In this document: one piece after another, positions 36,707 to 45,469 of the stretch | Numbering within the stretch: the first letter of the stretch is position 1 | Layout of the letters: every line of letters starts with the position of its first letter | Assembly (NCBI RefSeq): GCF_002368395.1 | Contig: NZ_AP018254.1 | Location: 620,001 to 684,000 of the forward strand | DNA: 64,000 nucleotides | Direction of reading: 5' to 3' | Origin: Calothrix sp. NIES-3974 | Lineage (GTDB): Bacteria; Cyanobacteriota; Cyanobacteriia; Cyanobacteriales; Nostocaceae | Notes under the pieces: model-generated | Database searches by the model: none | What the model saw: only the letters and a program-made list of their open reading frames with translations | What the model was told of the DNA's origin: nothing | Position numbers and translations under genes: made by a program

Positions 36707-36800
36707 AATACCGTTTACGCTAATGCTTACTACATATCAGGGGCTGTAACCGTTGATTATTCCAGTTTCATTTATTGCAAAGTACAAGAGAATCGATATC
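36707..36800 (+). repeat. MITE-like repeat, full copy
   Basis: About 94 bp from the ACCGTTTACGCTAATG end to GAGAATCGATAT. It is preceded by GGTTTTAAAAGTCGATTT (36671-36688), which recurs at 37929-37946 beside the second IS630 copy. The inverted ends ATATCG and CGATAT are best seen by combining this copy with the one at 37223. Confidence 0.8.
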
Positions 36801-36853
36801 AGACTTACGCACCGTACAAAATAACTATGTAGGGCTTGCGGCAAAATAGTAAA

Positions 36854-36871
36854 GACGCGATATATCGCGTC
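36854..36871. repeat. perfect palindrome GACGCGATATATCGCGTC
   Basis: Perfect 18-bp inverted repeat in the spacer downstream of the Rieske gene, followed by TCTATATTT. Other members in the window are at 32101, 34402, 36994, 38975, 45307 and 53103. Confidence 0.8.
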
Positions 36872-36923
36872 TCTATATTTCACCAGGGATTAAAGGTGCT
36901 TTCCCAGTAGGTATGTAAGGCTG

Positions 36924-37165
36924 AAAAACCTGTCATTTGTCATTTTTGGGGTTTTGTGAAAAGTGGAATAATTGGGTTACAACTATTCCCTGTACGCGAC
37001 ATGTCGCGTCTCTCCCTGTTCCCTATCCCCACGAAAAGACTTTTAACCGCAGACCCTATATGGATTAACGCAAATAGGTTACTTCAGACTTTGATCGATC
37101 ACCCATGAGGTTCTGCGATCGCCTAGCGACTTCAGAAGGAGTATCACCCTCAATCTGATTAAATA
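36924..37165 (+). repeat. composite repeat, copy 2
   Basis: Same block order as 34205-34545: CTGAAAAACCTGTCATTTGT and TGTGAAAAGTGGAAT (36921-36968), the palindrome ACGCGACATGTCGCGT (36994-37010), then GCGATCGCC with CAGAAGGAGTATCACCC (37114-37155). A third, partial match to the first block is at 37443-37490. No gene is supported in 36668-37700. Confidence 0.6.
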
Positions 37166-37222
37166 TCTAGCTATAAGCCTTGAAAACTCTACCTGTTATT
37201 TTGGTTTTTCTGTCAATGTATA

Positions 37223-37314
37223 ATATCGTTTACGCTAATGCTTGCTACATATCAGGGGCTGTAACCGTTGATTATTCTAGTGTTATTTATTGCAAAGTAC
37301 AAGAGAATCAATAT
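37223..37314 (+). repeat. MITE-like repeat, full copy
   Basis: Best-preserved unit: it starts AATATCGTTTACGCTAATG, carries GGGGCTGTAACCGTTGATT in the middle and ends AAGAGAATCAATAT. A chance open frame (37180-37461) runs through it and is not a gene. Confidence 0.8.
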
Positions 37315-37744
37315 AACTCCTTCCTACAGATTCAAGCATTTTTCTCAAAAACAAGTGCGCTGATTTCACATCTGGCAATTCAAAACCCTTGCAAGGCTAT
37401 TTTGACCGCCGAAAATGCTGTCATAATAGACACATCGGGCTGCAATATTTTGCATCTGTAATTTTTTTTGGATCTGTGAAAAGTTGAAATAGAGGGTAAA
37501 AGTAAAAATTATTCCCTCTTACCTGTTCTGAATTCCCGACACTAACTAAAAGATTTTTACAGCTAGTGAAATCATCATTTTCATTTTCGTTTCAAAATAT
37601 TCATTATATTCATTGGAATGTTTCAATTATATTTCAATATTTACCCTTTGATTGTCAACAGCAAAATTTTCCCATATTGAGATTTTTTTACCGTCAGAAT
37701 AATTCAGCACATCTACTGAAGTCACTCCATATAAATAGTTAATA

Positions 37745-37885
37745 ATATAACCTATAGTCACGTCTATGACTGTGAGTGTGGCTAACTAAAACTAGCCACT
37801 GTTGCTGATTGTTGGGAAGGTGTAGGTTTATCCTTTATCTAGGGATTTTCCTGCATAACGGGCATCTCTTTCGATGCCCTTTTTT
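37745..37885 (+). ncRNA. candidate small RNA ending in a strong terminator
   Basis: A TAT-rich -10-like stretch near 37726-37752 precedes about 140 nt with the hairpin GTGGCTA-ACTAAAAC-TAGCCAC (37778-37799) and a final terminator. No open frame with a ribosome site is present, and no gene upstream would need this terminator: the nearest plus-strand gene ends at 36667. The small-RNA call rests on the orphan terminator and hairpin; the family is unknown. Confidence 0.45.
37860..37885 (+). terminator. strong orphan intrinsic terminator
   Basis: GGGCATC (37860-37866) pairs perfectly with GATGCCC (37873-37879) around a six-base loop, followed by six T (37880-37885). It lies 1.2 kb from the nearest upstream plus-strand gene. 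Confidence 0.85.
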
Positions 37886-37953
37886 AATATAAATTTAATA
37901 TTAAATTTATAGCCAGAGTTAGAGGATGTTTTAAAAGTCGATTTTAATGCTTA

Positions 37954-38969
37954 CAGCAGATTCGAGGTTTATGAGGTACAGTAGCAACAATTAGTAAACC
38001 AATTTTTTAGATGCTTTGGATCAACTAATGTCAGTGCAATTTTAATTAAACCATCAACTACAGATGCACTTTTAGGAGAAAACTGTTTTAAGAACGCTTT
38101 TAATTGTGACCACCAATGTTCAATTGGATTAAATTCAGGGGAATAAGGAGATAGATAAAGAACACTTGCTCCTACAGATTCAATCAAAGGCTTAATCTCT
38201 TCGACTTTATGTGCTGGCAGATTATCCATTACAACGACTGCACCAACCCATAATTGTGGAAGTAAAAAATGCTCTACAAAAACTTTATAAGCTTCTCCAT
38301 TCATTGAGCCATTTAAAGTCATCACAGCTAAGACTTTTTTGAAGCTAATTCCTCCAATTACACTTATTTTTGCACCTCGGTAATATGGTTTAAAATCATA
38401 AGCTCTACTCCCGCGATCGCTTCGAGCATGAGTTCTAGTCAAACCAAGCAAAACACCCATTTCGTCTATAAACACAAGGTTTTCTGGGTCTATGTGTTTT
38501 ACTTTCTCCCAATATTCTAATCTCAGTTTTTGGACTCTTTCTGTTTTCGCTTGGCTGCTACGTAAAGTCTTTTTTTTCGAGTTAATTCTTGTTTTTGCAA
38601 TGCACAACACATCACACTTGCACACACCCAAATGTTATATTTTTCTCCAAAATACTCGCAATATTCCAATAAAGTTAAATCCGGGTAACTTTGAACCATT
38701 TCTGCTAATTCGCTACCGTAATCATCTAGCTTACCCTTCATTGCTCCACCTTGCTTTTTGGGTTCTAGATGCCCTTCCAATCTTTTTTGCCTGATTAGCT
38801 TCTGCACATAGCTTTTTGCTATACCAAACTGCACAGCTACTCCTCGAATTGATGTATCACCCTTTTCGTAAGCACTTACTATTTTTTCTCGTAAATCGAT
38901 TGAGTAGGGTTTCATTTTAATTTTTGATGCACTAATAACAAGTGTACCTCATTTACCTCGAAAGTGCTG
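37954..38969 (-). mobile_element. IS630-family insertion sequence, copy 2 (inverted)
   Basis: 1016 bp, the same length, ends and transposase as 7281-8296 but in the opposite orientation, flanked by TA at 37952-37953 and 38970-38971. It inserted between the GGATGTTTTAAAAGTCGATTT repeat and a GACGTGACATGTCGCGTC palindrome, that is, into repeat-rich spacer. Confidence 0.95.
37969..38915 (-). CDS. IS630 family transposase, copy 2, expressed by -1 frameshift
   Basis: Frame A (38523-38915) and frame B (37969-38631) encode the same two peptides as copy 1, with the same A-run at the junction (complement of 38570-38577). All three DDE acidic residues are intact, so either copy could supply active transposase. 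Confidence 0.93.
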
Positions 38970-38974
38970 TAAGA

Positions 38975-38992
38975 GACGTGACATGTCGCGTC
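38975..38992. repeat. GACGCGATATATCGCGTC palindrome family, copy
   Basis: Reads GACGTGACATGTCGCGTC followed by TGTACGGGAATCGGGAG. It directly abuts the right end of IS630 copy 2. The rest of the 400-bp spacer 38972-39374 is AT-rich, with no gene or terminator I can identify. Confidence 0.75.
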
Positions 38993-39374
38993 TGTACGGG
39001 AATCGGGAGTAGTTTATAAAGAAAAATATACCATTTGAGCCTATTGACCGTCTTCAATTAAGTGATGGCTCAAGTGTTTATTAATACTTGATCAACATTC
39101 TCTGAGAAAATATATGATCATAGGATATGAACTCTAAATTCTGAGTTAGAGATCAGCTGAAATACTGATTATATAGTTGCCTATAAGCCCAATTATATTG
39201 TGGAAAGCATTATGAAATAGCTTTAAACTGAACAGACGTTAGCTATATTAAATGGCTAGAAATTAAATTTTCCAGGTTGCCATAATTTCCTTATATTAAG
39301 GGGAAAAGGACAAAGTAAAAATAATTATTTTGCCTCTTAACTTGTTTAAATAGCTAACCACTACCTATATAGGT

Positions 39375-40469
39375 TTAAAATACAATTCTACCACCTAGTT
39401 CTTCTAGCATTTGTTCCAATAATTCTTCCATCATTTCCTCTTGCATTGATTGTAAAACTCTTGGTCCTGCTAAAAATTGCTTAACTGTGATTTTTTTATC
39501 ATGAAAATCTTTGACAAAATCACGAATTTCAGCAATTATGTTCACCTGCTGCTCTATTTGACCTAACATCATCTGCACAACATCAATCCCCTGCTTAGTG
39601 GCTTTGCGATAATCAGCAACCATTGCCCCTTCAGGGGTATTTTTCACTAACCGTAATTCGCGCTTTAATTCCTCATATTGCTTTTTAAGTAGTTGATTTT
39701 GCACCTTTAACCGCTTACAGGCACGGCTTAAATCATCTTCGCTATTACTATCAATCAACTCACCCGCTTCATGTTGTTTTTCAATCTCCAACAACTTGGC
39801 TAAATCACCTTCCTGATAAGCACGGTTAATTTCCTTCATAATTTCCGTATGCCGCATTTGAGTTTCAGCATCGGTGACTTTATCCGGGTGGAAAATTTCT
39901 GCTAATCGTAAAAAATAAGAGCGAATTTGTTTCGATTCACTACTACGAGGTGCAGATTCTCCCTCTACTTCTGGGGATTGTCCCATTTTCTCGCGAAATT
40001 GACGAAATTGCTCTCGAAATTCGTCATCAAATTCCTGGTCGAATTTTTCATGTTCCCGTTCTGCAAACATTTCATCTAATTCTTCGTCATCATCCTCATC
40101 AAATTCACCCTTGGGACTAACTATTCCCGCCGATTGTAAATTCCGGTAAACTGATTCGATTCCTCTACGAGTTTGTTTGCCTAATTTCCGGTTGCTAAGG
40201 ATTTCTTGAAATAGCTGGTGAATCTCTTGATCGATGTCCGACATTTTTTTCACAATCGGACTCGCTTGATGGAAAATTTTCGTGGCGACGCTACGCATCT
40301 GTTCGACAAAGTTGCTTAACTCGGTGCGTTTACGTTTGATTTGCTTCAAAAGTGATTGATGCTCTTTTTCGAGGTTTTCTAGTTCAATGTGGAGAGAAGA
40401 CAATGCTAGGGTTGCAGCTGTTGCCTGAGAAGTCTTTTTCTGCGCTGGAGATGGGACGCGTCTAGGCAT
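39375..40469 (-). CDS. J-domain-containing coiled-coil protein
   Basis: 364 residues. The N-terminal ~75 residues form a coiled coil (IELENLEKEHQSLLKQIKRK). An acidic Phe/Glu-rich stretch follows at about 120-165. A J-domain core at about 183-225 carries the HPD motif (LAEIFHPDKVTDAE) and EIMKEINRAYQEGD. A second coiled coil follows at about 245-345. The J domain is internal, and the Gly/Phe and zinc-finger regions of DnaJ are absent, so this is a specialised co-chaperone that should stimulate a DnaK ATPase on particular clients. Cytosolic. Single gene with a repeat-rich upstream region. Confidence 0.88.
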   Translation of the reverse strand: MPRRVPSPAQKKTSQATAATLALSSLHIELENLEKEHQSLLKQIKRKRTELSNFVEQMRSVATKIFHQASPIVKKMSDIDQEIHQLFQEILSNRKLGKQTRRGIESVYRNLQSAGIVSPKGEFDEDDDEELDEMFAEREHEKFDQEFDDEFREQFRQFREKMGQSPEVEGESAPRSSESKQIRSYFLRLAEIFHPDKVTDAETQMRHTEIMKEINRAYQEGDLAKLLEIEKQHEAGELIDSNSEDDLSRACKRLKVQNQLLKKQYEELKRELRLVKNTPEGAMVADYRKATKQGIDVVQMMLGQIEQQVNIIAEIRDFVKDFHDKKITVKQFLAGPRVLQSMQEEMMEELLEQMLEELGGRIVF

Positions 40470-40630
40470 GGGAAATTTTAGTGTTTGAGGGTGTTAGGGT
40501 TGGTATCAAAGTGTTAGCCATAATTATGATATCGGTTTTTCCCTCAATCCAGTTGATTTTTCATCATATAAATTATTATCAATTTTTCACCGTAATCTAT
40601 CCATAATTTCCCTATTTATGCATTCTGATC

Positions 40631-41231
40631 CATTTCCTGGGAAAAGCCTCAGAAATTAATCTGATGATTTCCTCCTGTGATTGATTAGTTATTTAAATCT
40701 GTGAAAATCAAAAATAGTGCTTTTCCCCGGCTTCGCAACTTATTGACAAAAAAAATGGCTCTATTCTCAAGATTATTGACTCTATTCTCAATTCCCTGAC
40801 GCAATCATCATCCTTTCAAGACTGATAATTGACATCTTGACAAAAATAATTGACATCTTGACAAAATATATGTACTATAGTGTAGATTGTTGCCAGAGCT
40901 TTTTAAATTTTTAAGAAACAATTTCATATAGATTTATTTAATAGTCATTATCTGTAACACATCTGACTTCATCGCATTTGCTGCATTTCCTGGGAAAAGT
41001 CTCAGAAATTAATCTGATAAATTCCTCCTGTGATTGATTAGTTATTTAAATCTGTGAAAATCAAAAATAGTGCTTTTCCCCGGCTTCGCAACTTATTGAC
41101 AAAAAAATGGCTCTATTCTCAAGATTATTGACTCTATTCTCAATTCTCTGACGCAATCATCATCCTTTCAAGACTGATAATTGACATCTTGACAAAATAT
41201 ATGTACTATAGTGTATATTACTGCCAGAGCT
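40631..41231. repeat. two ~250-270-bp direct repeats with a conserved long hairpin
   Basis: Copy 1 is 40631-40900 and copy 2 is 40984-41231, offset about 353 bp. Copy 1 has an extra 20-bp tandem of the ATTGACATCTTGACAAAA word. Each copy contains CCTGGGAAAAGC (or ...AAGT) complementary to GCTTTTCCCCGG about 90 nt away, two GACTCTATTCTCAA-type words and a TATGTACTATAGTGTA stretch. The joining segment 40901-40983 resembles a decayed 3' end of the small gene at 41252-41413. With 40470-40630 this fills the spacer; no other gene is visible. Confidence 0.85.
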
Positions 41232-41251
41232 ATGTAGTATTAACGCATCAA

Positions 41252-41413
41252 TTAATAATCACTATCAGCGACACATATTCCTTTGCATTTGATGCCATTA
41301 GTTGCGGTACGTAAACAGTGGTGACATAGTATTTCTTCCCGTGGCGCTTCCTGGTTGTTGGTGTTTGGGGAAGTAGGTGGTTGATTTGTTTGGGTTTGAT
41401 TTTCTTGATTCAT
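41252..41413 (-). CDS. small conserved Cys-rich protein
   Basis: 53 residues, not resolved by a 60-residue cut-off. It starts MNQENQTQTNQPPTSPN, a polar Pro/Asn/Gln-rich tail, and ends with a compact domain: C-H-H-C, then C-x3-C in KCKGICVADSDY. Four Cys plus His suggest a small zinc knuckle. The ICVADSDY ending matches small cyanobacterial proteins as I recall them. It lies 35 bases downstream of the ABC-F gene in the same direction and is probably co-transcribed. The ribosome site is weak. A decayed duplicate of its 3' end appears at about 40920-40983. Confidence 0.7.
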   Translation of the reverse strand: MNQENQTQTNQPPTSPNTNNQEAPREEILCHHCLRTATNGIKCKGICVADSDY

Positions 41414-41448
41414 AAGCGGTGGTAGGGATAAATTTCCGGAAAAGATGT

Positions 41449-43365
41449 TTACATAGAATCGATTTCAGCTAATTCCATCCATCTTTCGGTGGCTTTTTCG
41501 ATGGCGATTTTCAGATTTTCGATGTGTTCATACATTTGTTGGATTTGGGTGTACTTTTCGCCAGGTAATTGAGTGATCGCATGTTCAATCTCGGCTTTTT
41601 CCGTTTCTAATTGGGCGATTTTTTGTTCGAGTTGGGCAAATTCTCTTTGTTCCCAGTTCGATAAGCGTTTTTTCTTCTTGGGTTCGCTGTTGAGTTTTGA
41701 TTCTTGCGCTTGTGTCTGGGTCTTGGCTGTAGTTGTTTCTTGTTCCCGTTCCTCAGCTTGTTTATAGTCTAAATAAATTGAATAATTACCGGGATATTGA
41801 CGGATATTGCCATCGGATTCTAGGGCGAATATACTATCAACCACTCGGTCTAGAAAATAGCGATCGTGGGAGACGACAATGACACAACCACGAAAATCCT
41901 CTAAATATTCTTCCAATACCGCCAAGGTTTGCACATCCAAGTCATTGGTCGGTTCATCCAGAATGAGTACATTCGGCGCACCCATCAACACACGTAATAA
42001 AAATAGTCGGCGTTTTTCCCCACCGGAGAGTTTACTAATCGGTGCATATTGTTGATTGGGAGGAAATAAAAATCTTTCCAACATTTGGGAAGCGGTAATT
42101 TTTGTCCCATCGGCGATTTGGACGAATTCCCCTTCGGCTTTGATGTAATCAATTACCCGTTGATTGTCGTGACTAGCAGCGATTAAATCATCGGAGTGTT
42201 GGTCAAAATAGCCGATATGGACGGTTGCACCAATTTCTACATTTCCGGTATCTGGGGGAATTTTCCCAGTAATAATATTCATTAAAGTTGATTTACCAGC
42301 CCCATTACCACCAATAATTCCAATGCGGTCTTCGGGACTAAATTCGTAGGTAAAGTCTTTGATTAAAACTCGCTGGTTATAGGCTTTGGTGATATTTTCC
42401 AGGGCAATGACTTTTTTTCCTAAACGCCGACTTACTGCCGAAATTTCTACTTTACCCAGACTTTGTTTAAATTCTGTTTCCTGCATTGCCCGAATGCGTT
42501 CAATCCGGGCTTTCTGTTTAGTACTCCGGGCTTTTGGTCCACGCTTGAGCCATTCTAACTCTCGCCGTAATACACCTTGAAATTTTTGTTGGCTACTGGC
42601 TGCGGATTCCTCGGCTTGGGCTTTCTTTTCTAGATAGTAGGAGTAATTACCTGAGTAATTAAAAATATCAGCCCGATCAATTTCGATAATGCGATTTGTG
42701 ACTTGATCGAGAAAATAGCGGTCGTGGGTGACTACAAATAAAGCTCCCCGGTAACGGTGATTTAGGTAACTTTGCAGCCATTCCACTGAATTTGCGTCTA
42801 AATGGTTGGTTGGCTCATCCATTAAGAGTAAATCTGGCTCATGTAGTAGGGCAGAAGCCAGAGCAATTCGCTTGCGATAACCACCAGAAAGACTACCAAC
42901 TGGGGCATGGAAATCAGTAATTCCCAACTTTGACAAAATCATTTTCGCATTGGTTTCCAAATCCCAAGCATTATTCCCATCCATTTGTTGCGTCAGGGAT
43001 GATAAACGTCCTAATAATTGGCTATTATCAGGTTCATGGGCTAATTGTTGGGAAACCTCTTCATATTCCCGCACTAAATTCATCCGCTCACCCGCGTCCG
43101 CAAAAATCTGTTCCAGAACGGTATTTTCTGGGTTAACATCGGGTTGCTGGGGTAGATAAACGATATTTGCACCACTATTAACAATAATTTCCCCGCCATC
43201 AATGGGTTCGATCCCGGCAATTATTTTCAGCAAAGTGGACTTCCCAGAGCCATTTGTACCAATTAATCCCACTTTATCAACAGCATCAATACTAAAGCTG
43301 GCATCACGTAGAATTTCCTTGATGCCAAAGTCTTTGCGAACAGATTGGAGGGTTATCAGACTCAT
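41449..43365 (-). CDS. ABC-F family ATPase (ribosome-associated, Uup/EttA-like)
   Basis: 638 residues with two ABC domains in one chain and no membrane segments. The first has Walker A GTNGSGKSTLLK, signature LSGGYRKRIALAS and Walker B LLLMDEPTNHLD. The linker is at about residues 250-320. The second has GGNGAGKSTLMN, LSGGEKRRLFLL and VLILDEPTNDLD. A C-terminal coiled coil (about 545-638) with a KKKKRLSNWEQREF stretch matches Uup-type members. Such proteins act at the ribosomal E site or on structured DNA/RNA rather than in transport. Its 5' end has been copied into the upstream spacer (43334-43627). Confidence 0.92.
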   Translation of the reverse strand: MSLITLQSVRKDFGIKEILRDASFSIDAVDKVGLIGTNGSGKSTLLKIIAGIEPIDGGEIIVNSGANIVYLPQQPDVNPENTVLEQIFADAGERMNLVREYEEVSQQLAHEPDNSQLLGRLSSLTQQMDGNNAWDLETNAKMILSKLGITDFHAPVGSLSGGYRKRIALASALLHEPDLLLMDEPTNHLDANSVEWLQSYLNHRYRGALFVVTHDRYFLDQVTNRIIEIDRADIFNYSGNYSYYLEKKAQAEESAASSQQKFQGVLRRELEWLKRGPKARSTKQKARIERIRAMQETEFKQSLGKVEISAVSRRLGKKVIALENITKAYNQRVLIKDFTYEFSPEDRIGIIGGNGAGKSTLMNIITGKIPPDTGNVEIGATVHIGYFDQHSDDLIAASHDNQRVIDYIKAEGEFVQIADGTKITASQMLERFLFPPNQQYAPISKLSGGEKRRLFLLRVLMGAPNVLILDEPTNDLDVQTLAVLEEYLEDFRGCVIVVSHDRYFLDRVVDSIFALESDGNIRQYPGNYSIYLDYKQAEEREQETTTAKTQTQAQESKLNSEPKKKKRLSNWEQREFAQLEQKIAQLETEKAEIEHAITQLPGEKYTQIQQMYEHIENLKIAIEKATERWMELAEIDSM

Positions 43366-43627
43366 GGGATGAAAGGATTTTGGATTTTGGATTGATGCAT
43401 TGACAGGAAATAACCAATGGGGGGTATGTGTTTGAGTTTAACCTAGTTTTTTGGCGATCGCGGTTGATTTGAACTTGTTCCTAATTTTGCGAACAGATTG
43501 GAGGGTAAAGGATTTTGGATTTTGGATTTTAGATTGATGCATTGACAGGAAATAACCAATGGGGGTATGTGTTTGAGTTTAACCTAGTTTTTTGGCGATC
43601 GCGGTTGATTTGAACTTGTTCCTAATT
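43334..43627. repeat. ~150-bp tandem duplication including the ABC-F start region
   Basis: Unit 1 (43334-43486) starts inside the ABC-F coding region with TTGCGAACAGATTGGAGGG and continues through its start codon into the spacer. Unit 2 (43487-43627) repeats TTGCGAACAGATTGGAGGG but lacks the ~20 bp that held the start codon, then repeats the rest (GATGCATTGACAGGAAATAA, GGCGATCGCGG, GAACTTGTTCCTAATT). The spacer 43366-43828 otherwise holds only an inverted GAGACG...CGTCTC pair at about 43697-43720. Confidence 0.85.
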
Positions 43628-43828
43628 AGGAAGCAAGTTTCCGGAGTTTGTGGGAAATGAATGGGATGTAAGTCCCAAGAAGGAGGATTTAGGAATAGAG
43701 ACGCTGCGCTGGAACGTCTCTACATCCCTTCCTCGGAGACGGGGTGTTTTGATTGACACCAATTTGACAAACTAACAAACTTTGGGTTGGAACCGGGACG
43801 CAGTGAATATGCCTCCACTTACCCATAC

Positions 43829-44245
43829 TTAGACAAATAGGTCTAGTGGTAGATGACCATACATTTCGTTGATTCCATTTTGGGAATTAGACTGACAGGA
43901 AATTAACACACCGCGATGATGTCCGGAGTAGGAATCGATGTAGCAGAGACCGTTTTTACCGTTCAGTTTGATGTATACCGGACCTTCCATCATTGGTAGA
44001 TTGCTGGGAGGTTCGTATCCTAGAGCTAGGGAATAGGTTTTCATCGCCAGTAATCCCTCCTCTGCGGTATCAGCACAAATACCCAGAATCAAGTAATCCG
44101 AGAGTCGTGTCATGAGGATTAGTGACTGACGGATTAGGGGTTTATCAGAATTTTTAATTGCTGGGGCAATATCGACGCAGTTAAATTTATTCAGGATTTT
44201 TCTTGCGTCTTGATAGCTGAGATGGCGCTGATTTTGGCTGGACAT
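43829..44245 (-). CDS. DUF1824 family protein
   Basis: 138 residues matching the cyanobacterial DUF1824 family. Conserved patches are DARKILNKFNCVDIAP, LGICADTAEEGLLAM and GPVYIKLNGKNGLCYIDSYSGHHRGVLISCQS near the C-terminus. The domain is a single compact alpha/beta unit with no membrane segment or catalytic signature. Function is unknown. The ATG at 44245 gives the usual family length. Confidence 0.85.
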   Translation of the reverse strand: MSSQNQRHLSYQDARKILNKFNCVDIAPAIKNSDKPLIRQSLILMTRLSDYLILGICADTAEEGLLAMKTYSLALGYEPPSNLPMMEGPVYIKLNGKNGLCYIDSYSGHHRGVLISCQSNSQNGINEMYGHLPLDLFV

Positions 44246-45469
44246 AATCTGCGTGTTTTTGACTGAGGGTGGGCTAGGTGGAACTATTGACGTACACTCG
44301 ACGATTCCAGGTTGGATCGAAAAAAGTAAAATTCAAAAGACCTCAATAACTAGATTAAGTCTAGATTACACGGATTGTTGAGATTGCTGGGTATGGGACA
44401 TTACTGGCAAATTGGTGGTTGGGGAAAACATCATGACATCACAATTTGTTAAGGGTGTACTTCTGGACTTAATTGATGGTTTGGGTGTTTCATGTCTGGG
44501 CGATTTGGGTTGGGTTGGCGTTTGCGATCGGAGTATATGGGTAGGGTTGGTTGACCAAAACCCATAATAACCGGAAATTAGTTGATAGGGCGACTCCTCT
44601 GATATATCCTACAGGATGGTAGAAATGGAAAAAGTTGAGTTAATTAAATAATCATGAATGGTTTGATTTAAACTACTTGAGCCAAGGGGGGATTCTCGGA
44701 AAAAATTCCCGAATAATTTCCCTGCGATCGCTGATTTTTTTGTAACTGAGGATATTTACCAGCAATAAATAAGCATTTATTACTATATAATAATTATTCC
44801 GTAACATCTACTTGCGAGGGAATGAGAAATCACAGCGAGCAATTCAAAAGAATTGGCAAAGCGCTATGAAGTCACTACAGATGTGCTGATGTCAAACGGA
44901 CGTGGGGGTTAGGGTGAAAATAGGAGTTAACATCGAGATGATAATCCTTAGACCTGATCACAAACAACACCAAGATAACTTCTGTGATTTTTTCCCATCC
45001 CAACCATTTTTTTTGATTCTGTAGAATACACGGTTTATACCATTTCCCGAAAACTTGATACTGTTATTTCCCTGTATTTACCCTGTTTGCAGCAACACAT
45101 CAATCTGTAAGTAAAACGGTATTACCTACTATATATTTCATCCTGGAACAAACCCTTAACTAAAAGCAATACCCTAAAGGGGTATGTTTTGTAGTGTGAT
45201 TTTGGCTGAGTACATCAAGGTGACACCCGATGGCAAGTGGCTACGGGTTTACATGTCGTTTGGACACAACCAAACAAGAACATAGCTCATTCCCTACTCC
45301 CGTACAGACGCGATATATCGCTTCTCTCTCTACTCCCCCAACTTTTGTTTACCCTTCTTGACGGTCAAGGAGAGGATTCTACGCTAACGTATGTGTTATG
45401 AACCCACTGGGCTGTGAGGGAATGCCCAAGTTGTCCACAGTTGTTCTTAATGTTGGGGAGTGTAAGCCC
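44246..45469. other. long gene-free spacer upstream of sucrose synthase
   Basis: About 1.2 kb with no supported gene. A plus-strand frame at 44433-44567 (44 residues) and a minus-strand frame on the same stretch exist but show no family traits. A palindrome-family copy is at 45307-45324, close to the sucrose synthase start. The region must contain promoters for both divergent neighbours; I cannot place them. Confidence 0.5.
45307..45324. repeat. GACGCGATATATCGCGTC palindrome family, copy
   Basis: Reads GACGCGATATATCGCTTC, preceded by CTCCCGTACA and followed by TCTCTCTACTCCCC. This is the same flanking pattern as other copies but in reverse orientation. It lies 146 bases upstream of the sucrose synthase start. 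Confidence 0.7.

Noticed and set aside
37180-37461. 93-residue plus-strand frame from a TTG
   Set aside because: It runs straight through a MITE-like repeat copy present elsewhere in non-coding DNA, has no ribosome site and no protein-like pattern.
44433-44567. 44-residue plus-strand frame upstream of susA
   Set aside because: A GGGGA stretch precedes it, but an equally long frame exists on the other strand and neither shows conserved features.
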